Under the pieces are notes generated by a model. The model ran no database searches. It was given only the letters and a program-made list of their open reading frames with translations, and was not told the origin of the DNA. 64,000 nt of DNA from Solea solea. Lineage: Eukaryota; Chordata; Actinopteri; Pleuronectiformes; Soleidae. Within the stretch, counting starts at the first letter, position 1, and each line of letters opens with the position of its first letter. The stretch lies in contig NC_081143.1 in assembly GCF_958295425.1 (NCBI RefSeq), positions 12,900,094-12,964,093 of the forward strand, written 5' to 3'. Shown here in pieces: positions 37,816 to 49,246 of the stretch. A program made the position numbers and the translations under genes.

Positions 37816-38669
37816 GGTTGAGGAAGCTGTTCCAACAACGGCTTGAGCGAGAGAATCCTCTATGAACTATGAAATAAACAAATGTACCAATCCTGCTATA
37901 ACAAGGTCACATGTTGGTGGCCAGTGCTGTTGTCTTGAGTGAGGCTAAAACATTGTCTTTAGATTTTAAGTGTTATGTTTTGTATCTAGACACTGTTTTG
38001 TAATTCATTCCACTCGGAGGTTTACTGCAGCTCATTGGTAGAAATGTGATTGTGCATTATACAGTACAAGGCATTAAAATAACTCAGATTTTATATGTGT
38101 GTGTTTTTTGTGTGTATAATAACTCTTTTAAACTCAAAGTTAGGTAGATAGTTTCAGAGCCTGGTGTTAACTCTAAATCAATTACTATATGTTGGTTAAT
38201 TTAGTAGCAAATGCTGTAAATGTTTTTTTCCTTTTCATTGCTTCTCAAATTAAAGCTTTTTGAACAGCTGTAGTTTTTGCAATATCACCATGTTGTTATA
38301 ATGACTTGCATTTCTTGAAGGTCATGAAACAAAGTTATTGCATTATATTGTTGGAATCCAGTTGACCCCAAAAAGATTAGTGGGGAAAAATCAGGTTAAA
38401 CCCTAAAACTGTGTTTTATTAGTGAGCCTGTTTTCCTGATGTCACCATGACATGATCATATGACGTTTGCTTTGCTGTAGTGGTTAGGAGAATGCAAGTC
38501 ACTGATACCTTGTTATGGTTTGCCACGTAATCCTGAATGATGGCTCTCTGTAAGGAAATAAAGCAAAAATAGCCTGCGGCCTGGTCAGCATGTTTGAACA
38601 CAGTGTTTTTGGATAAAGTGCAGGACTCTGATTGGACCGTCCCTGGTGAACACAGAACCTGCTGATCTC
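37816..38669. other. sparcl1 3' UTR and intergenic DNA
   Basis: AATAAA at 37872 probably ends sparcl1. The rest is AT-rich with a (GT)n-like run near 38094-38115. No gene seen. Confidence 0.6.
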
Positions 38670-38676
38670 TATATAA
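38670..38676 (+). promoter_or_regulatory. TATA box of the single-exon secreted gene
   Basis: TATATAA lies 64 bp upstream of the ATG at 38734. The expected start site near 38700 leaves a ~34-nt leader with no room for an upstream intron. Confidence 0.65.
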
Positions 38677-38733
38677 GTGATAAAGTCAAGCTGCTCTTTA
38701 CCTGTCGACTGTCTGCTGTCCCTGAGATAAAAC

Positions 38734-39369
38734 ATGTTCTGTCTACTGGGGGTAATCCTCCAGACCTTGGCTGTTGTCGTGCAGGGTGGTGTGTCTTCAG
38801 GAAGTGCTGAGGCACTTGCTAATGGGGGAGTGAATAACAATGGAGGAGCAGTCGCTGGCAAAAATGTGAACTCTGGCCCTCAAAATAGGATCCCGCTGAA
38901 TGGGGACCCAATTGTGGCACGTTTAGTTCAACTTGGTGGGTCACTTTTTATCCAGCCAGTTGGGAATCAAATAGGTCAGGCTCCCCTACAGCAGTTGATT
39001 CCCATTGGAGCGCTCCAGCAAGGCGGTTCATTATCTGTGGGCCTGACAGGCGGAGTGAATGTGAATCCACAGGGGCAAGTGGCTCAGACGGCCGGGGGAG
39101 GCCCAGTCACGCTGTTCGCTTTGCTGCCTCAGATAAATGCTAGAGGAGCCCCACAGGGTGCCGCACAGCTGATCAACCAGCCACAGCCTGTCACTGGTGG
39201 TGGGAACGCAGCGGCCGGCAGGCTGAGGTTCCAGCGTTCAGCGGCAGCTCGCCTCAGGAGGACACAGCCTCCGGTGATGAAGGTGATGGCCGCTGAGGAG
39301 GAGGAGGAGGAAGAAGAGGAGGAAGAAGAATGCTCTGGAATGGGGGTGAAGCCGAAGCAAGTTAAATAA
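38734..39369 (+). CDS. Gly/Gln-rich secreted protein with poly-Glu tail, single exon
   Basis: A continuous 211-codon frame. It starts with a signal peptide (MFCLLGVILQTLAVVVQG). The body is rich in Gly, Gln, Asn, Ala and Leu (LVQLGGSLFIQPVGNQIGQ, QQLIPIGALQQGG). A short basic stretch follows (RSAAARLRR), then MAAEEEEEEEEEEEECSG and a lysine-rich end. It lies between sparcl1 and P/Q-rich SCPP genes and has the composition of enamel-matrix SCPPs, with a faint likeness to amelotin. However, it lacks the introns that every typical SCPP has. A TATA box is at 38670 and AATAAA at 39531, so it is probably transcribed. It may be an SCPP that lost introns, a retrocopy, or an unrelated secreted matrix gene. 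I do not recognise an orthologue. The poly-acidic run would bind Ca2+ or mineral. Confidence 0.75.
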   Translation: MFCLLGVILQTLAVVVQGGVSSGSAEALANGGVNNNGGAVAGKNVNSGPQNRIPLNGDPIVARLVQLGGSLFIQPVGNQIGQAPLQQLIPIGALQQGGSLSVGLTGGVNVNPQGQVAQTAGGGPVTLFALLPQINARGAPQGAAQLINQPQPVTGGGNAAAGRLRFQRSAAARLRRTQPPVMKVMAAEEEEEEEEEEEECSGMGVKPKQVK

Positions 39370-39530
39370 GACCCTGTACATCTTCATCGGATGTCACATA
39401 TATATATTGTATCTCATGATTCCCTCCAATCTCCATGTTTCACTCTCTCTTTTTAAATGTCTTTTGACTTAAAGGACTTCATTGTCATCATTGTCATCTT
39501 TGAACTTTATCACTTTAAAACATATATACC

Positions 39531-39536
39531 AATAAA
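39531..39536 (+). terminator. Polyadenylation signal of single-exon gene
   Basis: AATAAA 162 bp after the stop codon at 39369. Confidence 0.65.
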
Positions 39537-39539
39537 TTA

Positions 39540-40760
39540 TTGAAATCAACTGTTGATTGTTTGTTGAAGTTTTATTCCAATATATTACAATTATACACAT
39601 TTAATTTCACACCACATGACTCAAAATACGTTTGCTTCAGTCAAACACACAGTGTCATGGGCTCGGCTCCTGGGATGGAACTTATTTTTGTACGACAGAC
39701 TAGAACAAACTAGACATTCATATTTACGACGTGTGCTGATTGCAACATGGTGATTTTGGTCTATATAAGAGAAACATCCCATCATTTACGTGATGGCAGA
39801 GCTCCAAGAGAAACAGACGTCCTATTTATACAAAAAAACAACAACTCTGAACTCCCATGAAACCATAAAGCGGACACTGAAAAACAACTCAAATGTTTAT
39901 AACATTATTAGAGAGAAGTCATTTTCCTTGACAAAAATGAAAAAAAATGAAAAATCTGAATACAAAAAAAAAGATATTTCTTAATTGAAAGAGTATGACA
40001 GTATATAATTAGTGCAAACCTCCAGACCAGCTTCCCACAGATGGTGTTTACCTGGTTGGCTGCTGTGCCAAGTCAGCAGCCAAAAAAAATCTTTCCCAGA
40101 CGGCCTCAGTGTGCGACAACACACCCAGCCGACCACACCAGGAATGAATGTATGGCTCCAAACAACATGAGAAACTGTGTTGATAAAATACGACAGACAT
40201 CTGTTTCTGCCGCGAGGATTTTACAAATTAAAAGAGGTCTTGTGGTCATCAGGCTTAAGATGGTTGGTATGATATAAATAGTTGACAAGTAAAAAAAGAC
40301 TTCAAGACACACTGTCTATAAACTCTTACTCATAAATTGCATCTGCTGCATTCCAGTTTCATTCTGACTTAAATCTCTTTTTCTGAAGTCCAAAAAATGA
40401 ACTTATGCATGCACACACACTCAATGATGATGTCAGCTGTTTGCCTCCTGTCACCACAACATTTCAACGGTTCTTAGTTTGGTCGCTAAACCTCCACAAA
40501 ACCCACCTCAAGACTCTGAATCACTCTGTTATTGTGGTCACTCTGCTGCATGGAGTACAATGGTGGACAGGCTCAAAAGGGTCTTTGAAAAATAATCTTT
40601 CAATCTTTGAAAATACTGACTTACTTTTTTGTCCTTTATTGTCGACAAAGGGAATGAAGATGTCATATCACACGTTCCCATGACACACACAGGTGACATG
40701 TATGGTTTGTCAACAAGTTAGTGTTCTCCTCTCTAATTGGCTCATAGTAATCTTTGGCAC
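39540..40760. other. No gene recognised
   Basis: AT-rich intergenic DNA. Short open frames (for example 39790-39984 and 40041-40277 on plus) show no signal peptide or splice context. Confidence 0.55.
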
Positions 40761-41003
40761 CGATATAAGGTGTTCTACAATCAGAGAAATACTGTAGTGT
40801 AGCGTCTTACCTGGTACATAACATTTGAAGGAAGAACTGCAATTAGAAGGTATGTTAAAGAGATGATACAGTGTATGGAAAGAAATAGGCTAAATATGCG
40901 ATCTATGAACATTATTCATACATCACAAACTATACTAAAGATATGAATAAAATGTATCTATTGTGGTGTTGTTGTTTTTCAAATATAGGACTCAGGACTA
41001 AAA

Positions 41004-42305
41004 ATGAAGCTCCTTCTTCTTACAACTTTTATAGTGACCATCTCCAATGTGAGTATCTATCTATCTATCTATCTATATATCTATCTATCTATAACACATG
41101 TTATATCTTGTCTCTTTGCTTACAGGTCAGTGCAGGCAAGGTAAGGATTGCATTGGAAATAACAATTTGCATGTATTTCCCATAATAATCTAGTAATTAA
41201 TAGTAACTCAAAACTCTCTGTCTTCATACATGCAGACACAGAGGATGTTAGCAGCCATGATGGCAGGAATGAACGGAGGAACGATGGCAGGTATGAATGG
41301 AGGAATGTTGGCAGGTATGAACGGAGGAATAGTGAACCCCGCGCTGATGTCTGGAGGCCTGAACCCTGCGCTGATGTCTGGAGGCCTGAGCCCTGCACTG
41401 ATGTCTGGAGGCCTGAACCCTGCACTGATTGCTGGAGGCCTGAACCTGCCTGTGGTGCCTGGTGGTGGGGCAGGTTTCGTTGGACAGCCACAGTTTGTGC
41501 AGGTCAGTCCATCAGGTCTTGATTTAATAAAAATGATCAGTCATAAACCACAGATATTTCTCTAAATTTTATTATTTCATGATAATCTGTAATCTGTACC
41601 CTTTTCCTCAAAGGTTGTTCCTAGAGTCCCTGCTTTTGCTCTGCCGGCCCCTGTTCCTAATGTATACCCTGTTCCTGCAGTCAACACGGTTGGTGTTAAC
41701 ACACATGAAGGCTCATGTAACAGTTTCATTGTTTAGAGACCCAGACACGAATGATTTATGTCTTTTTTTTTTGTCCTTATTTAAACCAACCATCAGCTTC
41801 CTTTCGCTGGATTCCCTCAAATGGCCGCTATGAATCCTCCTCAGCAGCCTCAGATGGTAACCACTCTACTCTAATACAGGTCACATGATGATTTGTAGCT
41901 AAAGAATCACTGAATCTAGCTGCTTTGCCAACTTTCTTCCAGGGGTTTCCAGGTGTTGCCATGCAACAGCAGCTTCCCCCACAGCCTGATCCTCTCAGAA
42001 GATTCAGGGTGAGAAATAAATATTAAAATAAATAAAACATCTTCTGTATGTGGTACAAATGGACACTACATGAAACAACTGTTGTTTAATTAATTTCCAG
42101 CGTCAGATTATGAAACAGGGCAACAACATGAAGATCACTATGGATACTCAGGTAAAATAATACAATTCACAAGAAGCTGTCTGATATGAAATCTCACTGT
42201 GAAAATTAATTAATTATTTTGTCTTTATTTTCTCAGATTCCAGCTCCTACTGACAGCACAACAACTACTCTGTGTGATGAAGATGGTCAACATGTGGATA
42301 ATTAA
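41004..42305 (+). CDS. Met/Gly- and Pro/Gln-rich SCPP
   Basis: Eight coding exons, all phase 0: 41004-41048, 41126-41140, 41236-41502, 41614-41688, 41797-41856, 41943-42008, 42101-42151 and 42237-42305. Total 215 aa. The signal-peptide exon is MKLLLLTTFIVTISN. A 15-nt micro-exon encodes VSAGK. The third exon has two internal repeat series, GMNGG (three copies) and ALMSGGLNP-type (four copies). Later exons are Pro/Gln/Val-rich (VVPRVPAFALPAPVP, NPPQQPQM, QQQLPPQPDPLRRF). The end is DSTTTTLCDEDGQHVDN. A non-coding first exon ends at 40849 and a second leader segment starts at 40989. Architecture and neighbours (odam follows) mark it as a P/Q-rich SCPP acting in tooth, scale or gill-raker surface matrix. 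Candidates are scpp9, scpp5 or fa93e10; I cannot tell which. A polyadenylation signal is at 42323. Confidence 0.88.
41050..41092. repeat. (TATC)n microsatellite
   Basis: TATC tetranucleotide run in the intron after the signal-peptide exon. Confidence 0.9.
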
Positions 42306-42322
42306 CTAATAATTATTATGAC

Positions 42323-42328
42323 AATAAA
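42323..42328 (+). terminator. Polyadenylation signal of Met/Gly-rich SCPP
   Basis: AATAAA 18 bp after the stop codon. Confidence 0.7.
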
Positions 42329-42329
42329 A

Positions 42330-43739
42330 CTTGATTTGTATGATTTTGGCCATAGAGCCTGTGTGCATAAATGTCACATGGAAAAAAGGTGAACTGTGCA
42401 TGTAAAATAAATAAATCTACTTAAAAACATCAAACTTTGTTTTGTAGATGTCTCTGTTTTGACGCCAACACAAGCACAACACAACTGTTATGTAAATTAT
42501 AATGCATCTCTGCTGCCATCTAAAGGACAATGAATATAAAAACAGATGAATAAAGTAAATGCCTCATAGATACACACATGCTCCACGAAACCTCCAAAAT
42601 GTTGGGGTTCAAATTAAGAAAGTAATCCAGAGGTTTTACTTTCTGTGGTACGAGTAAACTTAAATACTGTTAATATTTCAGTTTTTGTGTCAAAATGTAC
42701 CTCTGTAAATGTATATATTCTACTGTATATAGCTGCATCAGTTTCAGGATCGTGCTGAGTCACTGCCACTCCGTCATGTCATACTGGTTCAGCAGAACAG
42801 GTGTATCTTTGGTTTGAAAAAAAAACAACCCACCTCACTCCACTTGTCAGATATTCAGGTTTTAATCTTAAGAGAACAAAATAGTTGTACACAGTAGGTT
42901 TAAACAATTAAAAACCAAACCTGACCTCTGTGCAAAGTTTCAAGAGTTTCTATGGACGATAACCCCCTTAAAAATGACCACAATGACATGGAAAACTACT
43001 ACTACTACTACAACTACTACTAATAGTTATAATAATTTGAAGAATAACAATAGGTTCCACTCATATATTCGTGCCATTTCGACCCCTGCCATTTGTGCTC
43101 GGGTACCTAAATATACATCACTGCCGATTACAAAAAATGGAAAAACAGAAGACATATATGTAAAAAACAGAAAACATAGGACACAACTATTCAAATATAG
43201 GGCTTTTTGTTCTAGTCCCTAGAAAACAGATGTGTATTATTGAAGGACAAATTCAATTTTGTTTGTGTCCTCAACATGAATTCAAATGCAGTCGACCATG
43301 AACACACATTAGCCAGTGAAACACCAACATGAGTCTGAACATGATGTACAACTCTTGACAAATGTCTGATTATAAGCTTTCAGCCTCTGTTTTCCTTTTT
43401 ATTCTCATAATTTGACAAAACCCCTGCTGCATTTCAAATCTGTAATTACACGCTGAAGCAGCACACTTCAACATATGTGCACATAAACTGCCAATGAGAC
43501 ACCGGTGCTTTTAGAGTGAAAAGTGCATATCGTTACAAATTCAGAATCCTTGTAAACTTGTCAATAACTCAACACAGACCCGTGTCATGGCATTTAGAGG
43601 CATGACTGGCGCCTAATAACACACTTACCTGTCCTGTGTTGTAAGTGTCTGAGTCTGTTGCCATGAGAAATGTCTGTGACACTGACCACACATTGTCTGG
43701 ACAGGCTGATGGTGGATTTTAACAGCTCACATCAGAGAA
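42330..43739. other. No gene recognised
   Basis: AT-rich intergenic DNA with an (ACT)n run at about 43000-43022. No coding frame of interest. Confidence 0.6.
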
Positions 43740-43819
43740 TTTAAAAGGGATATGGACCGGGTGAGGAGGCAGGCACTCAGGAAAGGAAAGCAGAACCAGA
43801 GAAACTCTACAAAGACTTG
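43740..43819 (+). promoter_or_regulatory. odam TATA-like box and non-coding exon 1
   Basis: TTTAAAA at 43740-43746 is a TATA-like element. About 30 bp on, a leader exon (GGCAGGCACTCAGGAAAGG...) ends at 43819 with CTTG|GTAGTG. Exon 2 begins after CACTGTAG, 7 nt before the odam ATG. Confidence 0.5.
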
Positions 43820-43920
43820 GTAGTGCTTGTGCTTCGGTTAAACTTTTCCCATGTCTTGGTAATAGTGAAGTGGATGATTTTGTTTTTAATGCCTCATATT
43901 TTTACGCACTGTAGGACACC

Positions 43921-45666
43921 ATGGATCTAAAAACGGCCTGTCTGTTGGTTTGTCTATTGAGGACCAGCTTCGCTCTGCCAGTGAGTGACATGCATTGTTC
44001 TATTATACTGTACGTCTGATTGCTCTTGTAGCATCTAAAAGGAAAATATAACATGCTATTCCTTCTCTTTTACAGCTGCAGATTGGAATTATTGCAAGCA
44101 ACAGCAATGAGGTAAAAAAGTCATTTATGCATTCACATCTACTGCAACAGAACCCTTTTCCCTGTCATACAATGAGCTAATGCAACAGTTTTGTGTTTTC
44201 AGATCCTAAGACTGAATGGACTAACTCTTGCAGCACTTGCACAAGCACAGGTACAGGCTGGACTCACAAATATGTGTGCTGCTCTAATGCTAATCATAGC
44301 ACCATTTATTTATATTATCAATAGAATTCAAGTGTCTTCATGAGTCATATTTTTTGGAGAAAATAAAAGATGAAAGAAACCACTTTCTTCTCCAGGCGGG
44401 ATCCATATTACCTCAGTATGTGCTGCAGCAGCAGCAGCCAGAGGTGCTGCTCACCCCACAGATGGTGAACTTCAACCCACAGATGTCTGGTCCCTTTGGG
44501 CCCCAGGGGACTCAGCTGCTGTTCCCCACCCACGGCAACCAGCTAACACCCATGTTTGTACCCAACGGCCAGCAGGAGCAGCTCGGGCCCTCACTGGACC
44601 CCAACGCTCCCCTTGTGCCTCAGCAGGCCCAAAACCCTATGCAGGTGCGACAATGCAAATAATGTGGTGGCTGCTTATGCTACGTCTCTTATGGATAAAT
44701 GAATTATTCTTTCATATCTCTCTCTCTTTTTTTTTTTTTTAGATGTTTCCACAGTTTCAGTACCCTGGTTATGGATTCCCTCAATTTCCCAGACAGCAGG
44801 TATGAAGTCAAACACTGATGTTTTTATTTTCTCAATTCAGACTTAAAATTGATTTAATTAATTATTTATCCACAGGGATTCCAGTACTTCATGCCCTCAT
44901 ATGGCTACCCACAGCAGAGAAATACAGTGGTGCTGCCGCCTAACAACGGTCAACAGAACCTGGAGAGAACCACACAGAGGCCACAGCTCCCTCTGCAGGT
45001 CAGATGTCTATGATAACTTGATAGATGTTGAGGGAAAGGTGGGATATTTTCTTTAAAAAGATTAAAACGCATGACGGCATCAAGAGCTTTATGTTTAAAG
45101 TGCTGTTTTACTTTGGCATTTACTTTGAATTTTGTTTAAAACCTGATGACATAGATGTGATTTAATGATAATTACAGCTGAGCATGTTGAGTCATGACTG
45201 TGAGGATGTGGTGACTGTGACGCAATGACAACTGTTGACCACACGCTGTCTAGTCGTGGTTGCCTGTTAAAACCAATCAGTCATCCCTGTCATATTGGAG
45301 AGTGTTAAATGATACCAACTGTGGCTTATCCTTGTACATTTTATTTCTCAATTCACCTTATTTCATCATATGTTCATTACTTGTTATAGCTAATACAATG
45401 CAACCGCATTTTTTTCTATCAATTTTAGCAGGCCTCCCAGCCGAAGGTGCAAACAGAGAGAGTGAGTACACTGCACTGCATAACTACTTTATAATTAAGT
45501 CAAGTCTGCACTGGTTAAGTCAAATGACTTTGTTTTCTTAACTTTTGCCTGTGTCAGACATGGCCAGTGGGGACACACAAAGAGGCTACTACAATTCCTC
45601 CTAATCCTCGTGGTGACGCGTCAGGTCCTGGGATTGATGAGGTGGGAAATAATGCACCCATACACG

Positions 45667-45711
<45 letters not shown>

Positions 45712-45788
45712 AGTGAACGCAAACTCTGACTTAATAATTCAACTGTCTGCAGGGGAACTCCAATTTCCCGTTCCTGTTTGAGCCATAG
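43921..45788 (+). CDS. odam: Odontogenic ameloblast-associated protein
   Basis: Nine coding exons, all phase 0: 43921-43980, 44076-44111, 44203-44250, 44396-44644, 44743-44799, 44876-44998, 45429-45461, 45558-45641 and 45753-45788. Total 241 aa (mammalian ODAM ~279). Signal peptide MDLKTACLLVCLLRTSFALP is followed by LQIGIIASNSNEILRLNG, which mirrors the family SASNSNELL segment. The body is Pro/Gln-rich (VLQQQQPEVLLTPQM, MFPQFQYPGYGFPQFPRQQ, GFQYFMPSYGYPQQ) and the end is NSNFPFLFEP. Family role: secreted component of the enamel/enameloid surface and junctional epithelium, also expressed in fish dental organs. It is a P/Q-rich SCPP. The gene is intact. Its 3' UTR polyadenylation segment (AATAAA at 45953) is also the left edge of the downstream tandem array. 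Confidence 0.92.
45669..45708. repeat. (CA)n microsatellite
   Basis: About twenty CA units with a TA interruption in the last odam intron. Confidence 0.9.
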
Positions 45789-45952
45789 ATGTCATCTGGA
45801 AATAGCAACAAATTGATAATGAAGATATTAATGTCTGTGTATTTGGTTGTTGTCACCAGAAGCTCAAGGTTTTTTAGGTAGTATGCTGTTTCTCTGAATG
45901 CAATGTATCTGTCCTCAGATGTTGTATGTGCTATCTTGCTTGTTTTCAAAAC

Positions 45953-45958
45953 AATAAA
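45953..45958 (+). terminator. odam polyadenylation signal
   Basis: AATAAA 165 bp after the odam stop. The surrounding text (TTGCTTGTTTTC, then CAATAAAATGTTCTAAAC) recurs at 50043, 54852, 59571 and about 63733. Confidence 0.75.
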
Positions 45959-47498
45959 ATGTTCTAAACAACAAAAAATGTTTCACAATGTCACTGTTGC
46001 ACACAAAACCAAACCAAAAAAAAACCCAAAATCAATTACATGAATGTCATTCATGAATACAGTTTGAAGGAAGTCAGATACGATCTCCTCCAAGATGAAA
46101 ATAAACTGTGTTTCAAGTACCCACAGTGACAGAAAGGACAGTGGGAACAGAGAGGGGGAATTTTATGTTTCAATGATAAATATTATCATGGGCAAGACAA
46201 TTTATGAGAATACTTAGATCCATGCACGTTTCTTTAATGCAAAAATGCCAATCTTTCTGTCACAGGACCGTCATTAGGTTTAACACAGACAGAAAAATCC
46301 GCTTCATGAGTAATACATCTATGCTGGTTTAGCACTGCTCAGCTGGGAGTTGTAGTTCAGCAACTTCAGCTGACACTTTTGTAATTCTCTAGGTGTTACA
46401 CATCTATGAAGGCATGCTTTGTGTGGGAATTAAACACCATGACACCTATGTTCTAAATGAGAGAACTGCACAAACATCAGAGGAGTTGTACTAAAGTGCA
46501 GTTTCTTTGTAATATGATATATTCCAGGTAAAAACCCCAATACAATGTTACTCATATCAGGTCAGCCTTTAAACCCTGAGGACATAATGAGCCTAAGGCA
46601 TGTAGCAAGAACAGTTCTGCTTCCTCTCTCAATATCACCTCCTCTGGGTAACTGAAGTTGCCACAGGGTAGGATCAGCAAGTCTGATGGAACATTTACGT
46701 TAACTTATTCTTAGTGTTGCATGTATAAGAAAATCCCTCTCAGATCTGGGATCCTTAAAATCAAATGTTTTATGTATACTGTTACACATACTGACACATG
46801 GATAGTTATCATTTTTTAAGGGGGCCAAAAGTGTCTGGTTAGAATCTATGTATATATATATTGACCAATATATTGAAAATTAAAAAAAAAAAACATGATT
46901 ACAGCGTGTCAAACATATAGATAAAACCATGTATGCATATATTATAAACAAATAAACTACATTTTAAAGACACTATACTGTGATTATGGCAATTATTATA
47001 AGCATCTGATTTATTTCTTTTTTTTAATTTAAAATCCATGTACATGTTAAATGTTTTGGCTTATTGGTGTAGTATTAGTGTAACCCATATATATACAGTA
47101 GATACATAAAGGTCCATGACAGTTTGCGCTGCTGCACATTGACTTAGATCTTTTTTTTGTGAATATTCATTGTCATTAGACATCCGACAGTCTCCGTCAC
47201 CGTCTGTTTTTGAATATCACTTTAAAAAGTGAGATGCTGTTTTTGCATGTACTAAATGTCTTCAATATCTGTTACTTATTTTTTATTTTCCTTATTTATT
47301 TTACTGTTATTTATAAAGATGTTCCTTCAGGCATGCTGCTCCCCACAGTGTGAAGTTCCCAATTACATTTTGAAGTCCAAAACGACATTGTGATTTTTTT
47401 CTTAACACGGATCAAAGATGCCCTTCATTCTCAGCCCTATTCTTTTCTCCTACTGTTTTATTTTGTTTATTTATTATAATGTAAAGTATAATACTCAC

Positions 47499-47552
47499 AT
47501 GACCCCAGTTTGCTGCTGACAGAAGTTAAGCTGCGACAAATATGAGCTTCAT
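47499..47552 (-). pseudogene. Minus-strand signal-peptide exon, unit 1 (broken)
   Basis: Same exon as at 52538-52591 with acceptor (TTTTTTGCAG) and donor (GTGAGT) kept, but a T-for-A change turns codon 9 (Leu TTA) into TAA. No second exon remains in this unit. A dead copy. Confidence 0.65.
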
Positions 47553-48141
47553 TGCTCCTGAAGAACCTGCAAAAAAGATTATTTTTGATAAATGTATTGG
47601 AGACTCCATTCTTAATCTGCTCTATTTATCCACTCCCCTGCTCTGTGCGACAGTATATGTGGCCTTCACTGATACGAACCACTTGGCAAATACTCAGCCA
47701 CACCCTTCTCAAACATCTTAGAATAATAATAATATAAATACATATTAAATATAAATATAATATAAATTTTTTTATATAAAAATATATAAAAAAAATATAA
47801 ATATATAAACGGGAAAGATCATTATTGAAGAGTTGCTGATATATTTGAGTAATTTATGCTGAGTATCCTGCAACATCCTAAATCAAGAGGAAGCAGACAG
47901 GAAAGCATTATTCACGGGTGTTGCCTGTTCCCTGCTTAAGCCATCTGATTTGTCATCATAAGTCCAGGTGTTTCTTTATGTGTTGCATCTGTTAAACAAT
48001 TTGCCTTATAAATGGGCATACAATCAAATATAAGACCAACCTTTAAAGTAATCCTGTATAATAAGAAATGTTTTACACAATTGTATATTATACCTCATAT
48101 GGGATATTTAACTGATGCTACTCTGCATATCATGTGTATCC

Positions 48142-48355
48142 AGGTGTGGTTTCAGGCTCTGAAAAGTAACCACACCTTGAAAAGTGGAGGGAAACGATTT
48201 CTTAAAAATTGCCATTTCCCAACACTGTTGACGTAAATGACAGGACATCTGCTCCTGTATCTGTATAAAAGACAAGCTCCACGTCCCTAACATCACAACA
48301 GCAACCCCACTTGACCATCTCTGTGATTGTCTACTGAAATTGCAAAGAACTGAAG
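48142..48355 (+). promoter_or_regulatory. Promoter and leader exon of peptide gene, unit 1
   Basis: Inverted pair AGGTGTGGTT (48142-48151) and AACCACACCT (48168-48177), both containing the RUNX core TGTGGTT/AACCACA. TATAAAA follows at 48264-48270. The leader exon should start near 48293 and ends at 48355 (CTGAAG|GTAATG). Confidence 0.7.
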
Positions 48356-48509
48356 GTAATGACATTCTAATTGTTGTTATCATTATTTCATTATTTAATA
48401 TTCTGCCTTCCCTGTGTGGCTTGGTTGCAATTTTGATTTTGGACACAGTGTTGAGCTGAGCAGGTCCTACAGTATTTCTTGGTTTTTAACAGGTGTGATC
48501 ACTGAAACC

Positions 48510-48991
48510 ATGCTGAAGTTAGTGCTTGTGCTTGGATGCCTCCTGAGCCTCACTCTGGCTCAACCTGTAAGTCAATCTCTCTTATCTTTGCACTTGAATA
48601 TCACAACTCTTATTGTGATGAAACTGAAACTATATAACCTGCAACTTTTGGATTTGTACAGAGAGACATGGCTCACAAACGTGTTGCCCGCTCAAGTTCT
48701 GAGTCTAACTCAGGCTCCAACGAGGTAAGTGACCTCTTAGTACTGTACATTCAACATTAAACCAGCTGCCTGTTTCTATAGATGTCCTTGGAAAACCCTC
48801 TGTTGTACAACTGACTCTGAATGTTTCTGTTTTTCTTGAAGCAAACTACTGGTACTAGTAATATTTCGGTTTCACAACTGCTTGAGCTGCTGAAACTCTT
48901 ACTCTCTACCACAACAACTACAACTGCAGCCCCGACTACTACTACTACAACTAAAGCTCCTGCCACCACTGCTGCTGCAACTACCAAGTAG
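48510..48991 (+). CDS. Thr-rich SCPP-like secreted peptide, copy 1
   Basis: Coding exons 48510-48566, 48662-48724 and 48842-48991, phase-0 introns, 89 aa. Exon 1 is a signal peptide (MLKLVLVLGCLLSLTLAQP). Exon 2 encodes RDMAHKRVARSSSESNSGSNE, which includes RVAR (an RxxR furin-type site) and SSSES (S-x-E, a FAM20C kinase site). Exon 3 has a Leu-rich amphipathic stretch (VSQLLELLKLLLS), then Thr/Ala/Pro runs suited to O-glycosylation, ending ATTAAATTK. This copy lacks the Ser-Ala pair present in exon 2 of the others. The leader exon plus signal exon plus phase-0 introns is SCPP architecture and the location (after odam) agrees, but I do not recognise the gene; scpp7/scpp8 or scpp3-type are possibilities. 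Polyadenylation signal at 49153. Confidence 0.85.
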
Positions 48992-49246
48992 AATGTGAAA
49001 CTGAAGCAGAGATCATCATGAGAATGAAATCCAATCATGAGCGATGTGCATGTTTGAGATCTGTGCTGTTTTTGTTTGTCTCAACCACACTCAACATTTC
49101 AGTTCAAGTAAATGTGGATCAAAATCAGCAGTTTCCCTTATGATATCTGCTTAATAAACTTCACAATTTGAAAAAGATGTTGGCTCAATATGTTTCGTTT
49201 TCTTTTTTTTAAATATTTTAAGTGGATACAAAAGAGCTGCATGTAT

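Noticed and set aside
48108..48446. Repeated 112-codon minus-strand frame over the array promoters (also near 53078, 57679, 61849)
   Set aside because: It crosses the TATA box, leader exon and donor of the plus-strand gene and has no recognisable content; its conservation follows from the duplication.
48757..49038. Minus-strand frame with long Val runs (also near 53749, 58333, 62503)
   Set aside because: Antisense of the Thr-rich coding exon (ACT/ACC repeats read as AGT/GGT or GTA/GTT).
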